The notes below the pieces were generated by a model. The model was not told where the DNA came from. It ran no database searches and saw only the letters and a program-made list of their open reading frames with translations. Shown one piece after another: positions 61,333 through 64,000 of a DNA stretch of 64,000 nt. Origin of the DNA: DASRIA01 sp963724065. GTDB taxonomy: Bacteria; Actinomycetota; Thermoleophilia; Solirubrobacterales; JBBDJG01. How positions within the stretch are numbered: position 1 is the stretch's first letter; every line of letters begins with the position of its first letter. The stretch lies in the NCBI GenBank assembly GCA_963724065.1, contig CAVRTB010000001.1, positions 310,001-374,000 on the forward strand. The letters are read 5' to 3'. The translations under genes and the position numbers were made by a program.

Positions 61333-61830
61333 GTGCCTGAGCTCGCGCAGCACCGATTCGCAGAAGACAGGGACCGCCCTGCAACGGCGCATGAGTTCGC
61401 GCTTCTGCGCAGGGGTGTCGACGAGGCGGCCGCGCGCCGGTCGCTACGCGACCAGATCGCCCATCTCGAGCGGGAGCTGTCGGCGCTTTTCACCGCGGCA
61501 CACCCACGGCACGGCCTCGATTGGCAGGTACGCGCCCCCGGTGGACCGCGGATCCTGAGCGTCGGCGAGCTCGAGGCGCTGCGGGACGACCTTGCCGGTC
61601 GCCTCGAGGACTCGCGCAGCGAGCTACGTGGGCGCGGACACCTCGAGTCCGGCAACCGGGACCGGATCGACCGCATGATCGCCGAACCGCAGCGGTTCAA
61701 GTGGGTTCACATCTCGAACGAGGACATCGGGGAGCCGGGCTGCAAGCACTGGCACTCCCGCCCGCGACTCGGCCTGCTGGGCATGCTGATGGGCTGGTGG
61801 CGGGTCAAGATCTCCTCGGGCTGCCCATGA
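61333..61830 (+). CDS. Uncharacterised protein with conserved Cys/His end
   Basis: About 165 residues from GTG 61333, chosen because AGAGGA (61321-61326) lies six bases before it; ATG 61312 in frame has no such spacing. The N-terminal two thirds are helical (RRSLRDQIAHLERELSALF, a coiled-coil-like stretch). The C-terminal ~40 residues carry EPGCKHWHSRPRLGLLGML and end SSGCP. The Cys-x2-His-x-His-like cluster may bind zinc. It is soluble by composition. No named family is recognised. Confidence 0.75.
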   Translation: MPELAQHRFAEDRDRPATAHEFALLRRGVDEAAARRSLRDQIAHLERELSALFTAAHPRHGLDWQVRAPGGPRILSVGELEALRDDLAGRLEDSRSELRGRGHLESGNRDRIDRMIAEPQRFKWVHISNEDIGEPGCKHWHSRPRLGLLGMLMGWWRVKISSGCP

Positions 61831-61872
61831 CTCCAGGGGCGCGGGAATCGCCCCGCGACCCCGTTCCCACGG

Positions 61873-62355
61873 ATGGCCGCTAGCCGCCGCAAGCGCCGGC
61901 GCTCGACCTATACCGCGCCGGGCCGGCGGGGACAGGGGCCGGCGATCACTCCCGCGCGGGAGTCATCGCCGCGCCGCGCGCCGCGCGAGCGCCCGCCGGC
62001 GCCGTGGGGCCGCTTCCCGCTCGTAGAGCTGTGCGTGCTGCTCGGCTTGATCCTCCTGATCGTCGGCTTCCTGGTCAGCGAGCAGCGCGGGGCGGTCCTG
62101 ATCGCCTGCGGGATCGCGCTCGCCTCGCTCGCCGGGCTCGAGCTGTCCGTCCGAGAGCATCTCGCGGGCTTCAAGTCCCACTCAACGGTCCTCGCGGGGG
62201 CGTTCGCCGTGGTTGGGCTGGCCGCCGGCTACTTCCTGCTGCCCTCGAGCCTGATCGCGCTCAATATCCTGATCGGCGCGGTCGTGTTCGGGATCGCCTT
62301 CTACGCGTTTCGCGAGCTCTTCAAGCGGCGGTCCGGGGGATACGCCTTCAGATAA
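61873..62355 (+). CDS. Four-helix membrane protein of unknown function
   Basis: 160 residues. A basic, Pro-rich N-terminus (residues 1-~45) stays in the cytoplasm; then about four helices (~48-68, 70-95, 108-130, 132-148) and a short basic tail. No recognisable active residues. It starts 42 bases after the previous gene and could be part of the same transcript. A strong terminator hairpin follows at 62371. Confidence 0.78.
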   Translation: MAASRRKRRRSTYTAPGRRGQGPAITPARESSPRRAPRERPPAPWGRFPLVELCVLLGLILLIVGFLVSEQRGAVLIACGIALASLAGLELSVREHLAGFKSHSTVLAGAFAVVGLAAGYFLLPSSLIALNILIGAVVFGIAFYAFRELFKRRSGGYAFR

Positions 62356-62370
62356 GTGAGGGGAGCGCGG

Positions 62371-62394
62371 CGGGGCCGGCGGTTGCCGGCCCCG
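62371..62394. terminator. Bidirectional GC-rich terminator
   Basis: A perfect 10-base stem (62371-62380 with 62385-62394, CGGGGCCGGC and its complement) and a GGTT loop lie between convergent genes ending at 62355 and 62407. This is the strongest terminator-type hairpin in the window. Confidence 0.8.
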
Positions 62395-62406
62395 GTCGTC
62401 CGTCGC

Positions 62407-62754
62407 TCAGGCGCTAGCCCGCTGGGCTGCGCGAGAAGTCTGAGCCTTCGTGGTGAGCAGCGCTGCGAGCGTCACCCGCTGACGCTCGGTGAGACTGCCG
62501 ACGGTCTTGCTCTCGAGCAGGCTGATGGACTGAAGGAACTTCCGGCACCTCGTGCGCCCCCACCGCTTCTGGCTCATCAACAGCTCGCTGACGGTCATGC
62601 TCTCGACCTCCCACGGGGAGGAGAGGACCACCTCGGCGGCGTCTACTCCACCTGCCGCGATCTTGCGCTTGAGCGCGGCTCTCGCAAGCCGGACTCGATT
62701 AGCTCGTTCGAGAGCCAGCATGTGTTGGGGTCCAGACGTGACGGCAGCGTCCAT
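62407..62754 (-). CDS. mihF: Actinobacterial integration host factor (mIHF)
   Basis: A 115-residue nucleoid-associated protein of the mIHF/H2TH type, which bends DNA and is often essential in actinobacteria. ALERANRVRLARAALKRKIA near residues 14-33, then VSELLMSQKRWGRTRCRKFL near 55-74 (the helix-two-turn-helix) and VGSLTERQRVTLAALL near 85-100 match. Relative to mycobacterial mIHF the glycine-rich hairpin GWGRTR keeps the basic DNA-contacting residues. GGGAGG lies before the ATG. A promoter at 62939-62966 gives a long leader. It regulates nothing in this window that can be shown. Confidence 0.9.
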   Translation of the reverse strand: MDAAVTSGPQHMLALERANRVRLARAALKRKIAAGGVDAAEVVLSSPWEVESMTVSELLMSQKRWGRTRCRKFLQSISLLESKTVGSLTERQRVTLAALLTTKAQTSRAAQRASA

Positions 62755-62938
62755 CGCACCTCCCAGGTGTGGGCAGAAATTAAGGATCAGGGGATCGAAT
62801 TCTCCGGTCCGCTACGACGACCCCGACATGGCCCGACGCGGCCAAGGCGAGACTTTTTCTCCCCGCTCGCCCTCTCCTCAGCACTGAAATTGGTGAGGCC
62901 TCGGCCTGCTCGGGGGTCTTGCGTTCCGGTGGTCGGGA

Positions 62939-62966
62939 AAGGTAGCGGATGCTGGACCCCCGTCAA
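62939..62966 (-). promoter_or_regulatory. Probable mIHF promoter
   Basis: On the minus strand TTGACG (62966-62961), 16 bases, then TACCTT (62944-62939). This is the best -35/-10 pair upstream of the gene. The start would be near 62932. Confidence 0.55.
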
Positions 62967-63020
62967 CATTTCGTTAACTGCACCGTTCGCTAGGAGCGGG
63001 GTTTTTCTGGGCCAGATCCC

Positions 63021-63038
63021 TTGTCCAATTTTGGACAA
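63021..63038. promoter_or_regulatory. 18-base palindrome upstream of the mIHF promoter
   Basis: TTGTCCAA-TT-TTGGACAA is a perfect 8-base inverted repeat with a 2-base centre, AT-rich in a GC-rich genome and ~90 bases before the predicted mIHF start. It looks like a regulator site. No T-tract follows on either side, so a terminator for the upstream BioF-like gene is less likely. Confidence 0.6.
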
Positions 63039-63313
63039 TGTGACCCCATTTCCATCTTGCCTGCAAACCGCAAGTTTCGTGAAGCACGACCGGTGTTTCC
63101 GGACAGCGGCCGAGCCGGGCACAGGCTGGTGGCGAACATCGCAGCGCCCGGTGCGAGGCGCAGTGCCGATGATCAGGTCGTCCGTCCCCCGAGGCTACTT
63201 GTCCGTTCTGTCGTCCGCATGCCGCACGTCTTTCCAGCGGTTCACGACGCGTGTGGGCGGAGAGCGGCGCAACCACCTCGACACGCCCGCACCTGGCCCG
63301 CACATCCGAGCGC

Positions 63314-64000
63314 CTAATCCTGCGGCAGCTGGTCCCGGACCGAGGCGAACAGCTCGAGCGCGCGATCGAGGTGCTCGCGCTCGTGGGTCGCCATCACGCT
63401 CGTGCGGATCAGGGAACCGCCCGGCGGCACCGCTGGATAGAGCGCGACGTTCACGTACATGCCCGCATCCCAGAGTGCCTTCCACAGCCGCGCGGTGGGG
63501 AGGTCGTCCCCGATCACGACGGGCACGATCGGCGTGATCACCTCGGCGCCGCCGACGACGCTCGGCTCGACCACCTGGTAGCCGAGCTCCTTGAGTCCGC
63601 GATGCAGGTATCCAGCGTTGTCGAGCACCCGCGCGAACAGGGCCGGCCCCTCGTCCGATCGGCAGATCCGGACCGCCTCGAGCGCGGCGGCCAACGCCGA
63701 CGGGACGGCCGCCGCCGTGAAGAGGAACGGGCGGGAGGCGATCCGCAGGTAGTCGATCACGTCGGCCGGGCCGGCGATGAAGCCGCCGCAGCTCGCGAGC
63801 GACTTCGAGAAGGTCCCCATTCGCAGGTCCACGCGCTCCGCCGCGCCGTAGAGCTCGCAGGCGCCCGTTCCGCGTGCGCCGAGCACACCGACGCCGTGGG
63901 CCTCGTCGACCATCAGGCGCGCCCCGTGCGCCCGGCAGAGGTCGGCGACCGCGGCGACGTCGCAGATGTCGCCCTCCATCGAATAGACGCCGTCGACCAC
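63314..64000 (-). CDS. BioF/Kbl-type PLP enzyme (alpha-oxoamine synthase), C-terminal part
   Basis: 228 residues of an alpha-oxoamine synthase, which joins an amino acid and an acyl-CoA with CO2 loss (8-amino-7-oxononanoate synthase, glycine C-acetyltransferase, or serine palmitoyl-transferase-like). The Asp and His that hold PLP are in MVDEAHGVGVLG near residues 30-41 of the fragment, and the PLP Lys in GTFSKSLASCGGF near 62-74. RPFLFTAAAVPS and the C-terminal ALYPAVPPGGSLIRTSVMAT are family features. The N-terminal ~160 residues lie beyond the right edge. Without them BioF, Kbl or SPT-like function cannot be separated. Confidence 0.9.
   Translation of the reverse strand: MVDGVYSMEGDICDVAAVADLCRAHGARLMVDEAHGVGVLGARGTGACELYGAAERVDLRMGTFSKSLASCGGFIAGPADVIDYLRIASRPFLFTAAAVPSALAAALEAVRICRSDEGPALFARVLDNAGYLHRGLKELGYQVVEPSVVGGAEVITPIVPVVIGDDLPTARLWKALWDAGMYVNVALYPAVPPGGSLIRTSVMATHEREHLDRALELFASVRDQLPQD

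Larger units (their letters stand above)
62755..63313. other. Long AT-richer gap upstream of mIHF
   Basis: 559 bases with no believable ORF, lower in GC than the rest of the window. It holds the mIHF promoter and a long (~178-base) leader with a hairpin GGCGAG/CTCGCC (62846-62871), an 18-base palindrome at 63021, and a small stem followed by TTTTT at 62988-63006 on the plus strand. Confidence 0.6.

Noticed and set aside
62988..63006. Plus-strand Rho-independent terminator of an unknown small RNA
   Set aside because: CGCT-AGG-AGCG then TTTTT is a weak stem, and no plus-strand promoter or gene lies upstream. Kept only as a note in the mIHF gap.

Overview
The window reads as a chromosome segment of a high-GC actinobacterium, most likely class Thermoleophilia (Solirubrobacterales-like). 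The grounds are very GC-rich codon use, an actinobacterial-type integration host factor, HemQ plus an FprA-type ferredoxin reductase, a KorAB 2-oxoacid:ferredoxin oxidoreductase, WS/DGAT and MlaE/MceG-type lipid transport genes, Arg-rich secreted PKD proteins, and many starts that look leaderless. The class placement is an inference from gene content. I saw no rRNA, tRNA, CRISPR array, insertion sequence or prophage. About sixty genes are packed tightly, very often with 4-base ATGA/GTGA/TTGA stop-start overlaps.

Layout. 1-7217: lipid/acyl catabolism genes (two alpha/beta hydrolases, two SDRs, TetR with an operator, an MBL-MaoC-RidA-SDR operon, an aldehyde dehydrogenase). 7279-11625: exported proteins (sugar dehydrogenase with PKD, CAP lipoprotein, PKD protein) around a relic of a GH1 beta-glucosidase. 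11635-16307: ATP-dependent DNA ligase, an ECF sigma / anti-sigma / unknown trio, a permuted NlpC/P60-like protein, an ICL/PEPM enzyme. 16282-25532: a large divergent acyl-CoA gene cluster. The leftward arm is two acyl-CoA dehydrogenases, a GNAT and a SnoaL-like protein. The rightward arm is enoyl-CoA hydratase, carboxyltransferase, PPOX-fold protein, a 31-codon mini-ORF, BKACE, a racemase-like family III CoA-transferase and a MerR regulator. A perfect palindrome lies between the arms.

25687-36284: housekeeping and envelope genes (MOSC, nitrilase-like with TetR, four small envelope-stress proteins, DegV, ErpA, an AbiEi/DUF559-like protein, a frameshifted membrane gene, FprA and HemQ). 36283-40606: an AlkP-like polytopic membrane protein and a PimA-like glycosyltransferase fused to a flippase-like membrane domain. 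40620-45413: MetE, an MBL protein, WS/DGAT. 45696-50216: nitrogen assimilation, amtB-glnK-glnA-pucR; GlnK lacks the modifiable T-loop Tyr51. 50324-53744: korA-korB and a PrmC-like methyltransferase without its NPPY motif. 53741-61264: a lipoprotein, two MlaE permeases and an MceG-like ATPase without Mce proteins, an MMPL transporter, a CX3C thioredoxin-fold protein and a B3/4 protein. 61333-64000: two uncharacterised proteins, mIHF with a long palindrome-bearing upstream region, and the C-terminal part of a BioF/Kbl-type enzyme.

How they fit together. The strongest candidate for something undescribed is the divergent cluster at 16282-25532. It combines beta-oxidation-type enzymes, a biotin-dependent carboxyltransferase without a biotin-carrying partner, a beta-keto acid cleavage enzyme and an alpha-methylacyl-CoA racemase-like protein under a local MerR regulator, which suggests breakdown of a branched acyl-CoA. 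Other unusual points are the glycosyltransferase-flippase fusion, the PII protein lacking Tyr51 beside a short glutamine synthetase, and repeated -10-like hexamers 6-9 bases before start codons.
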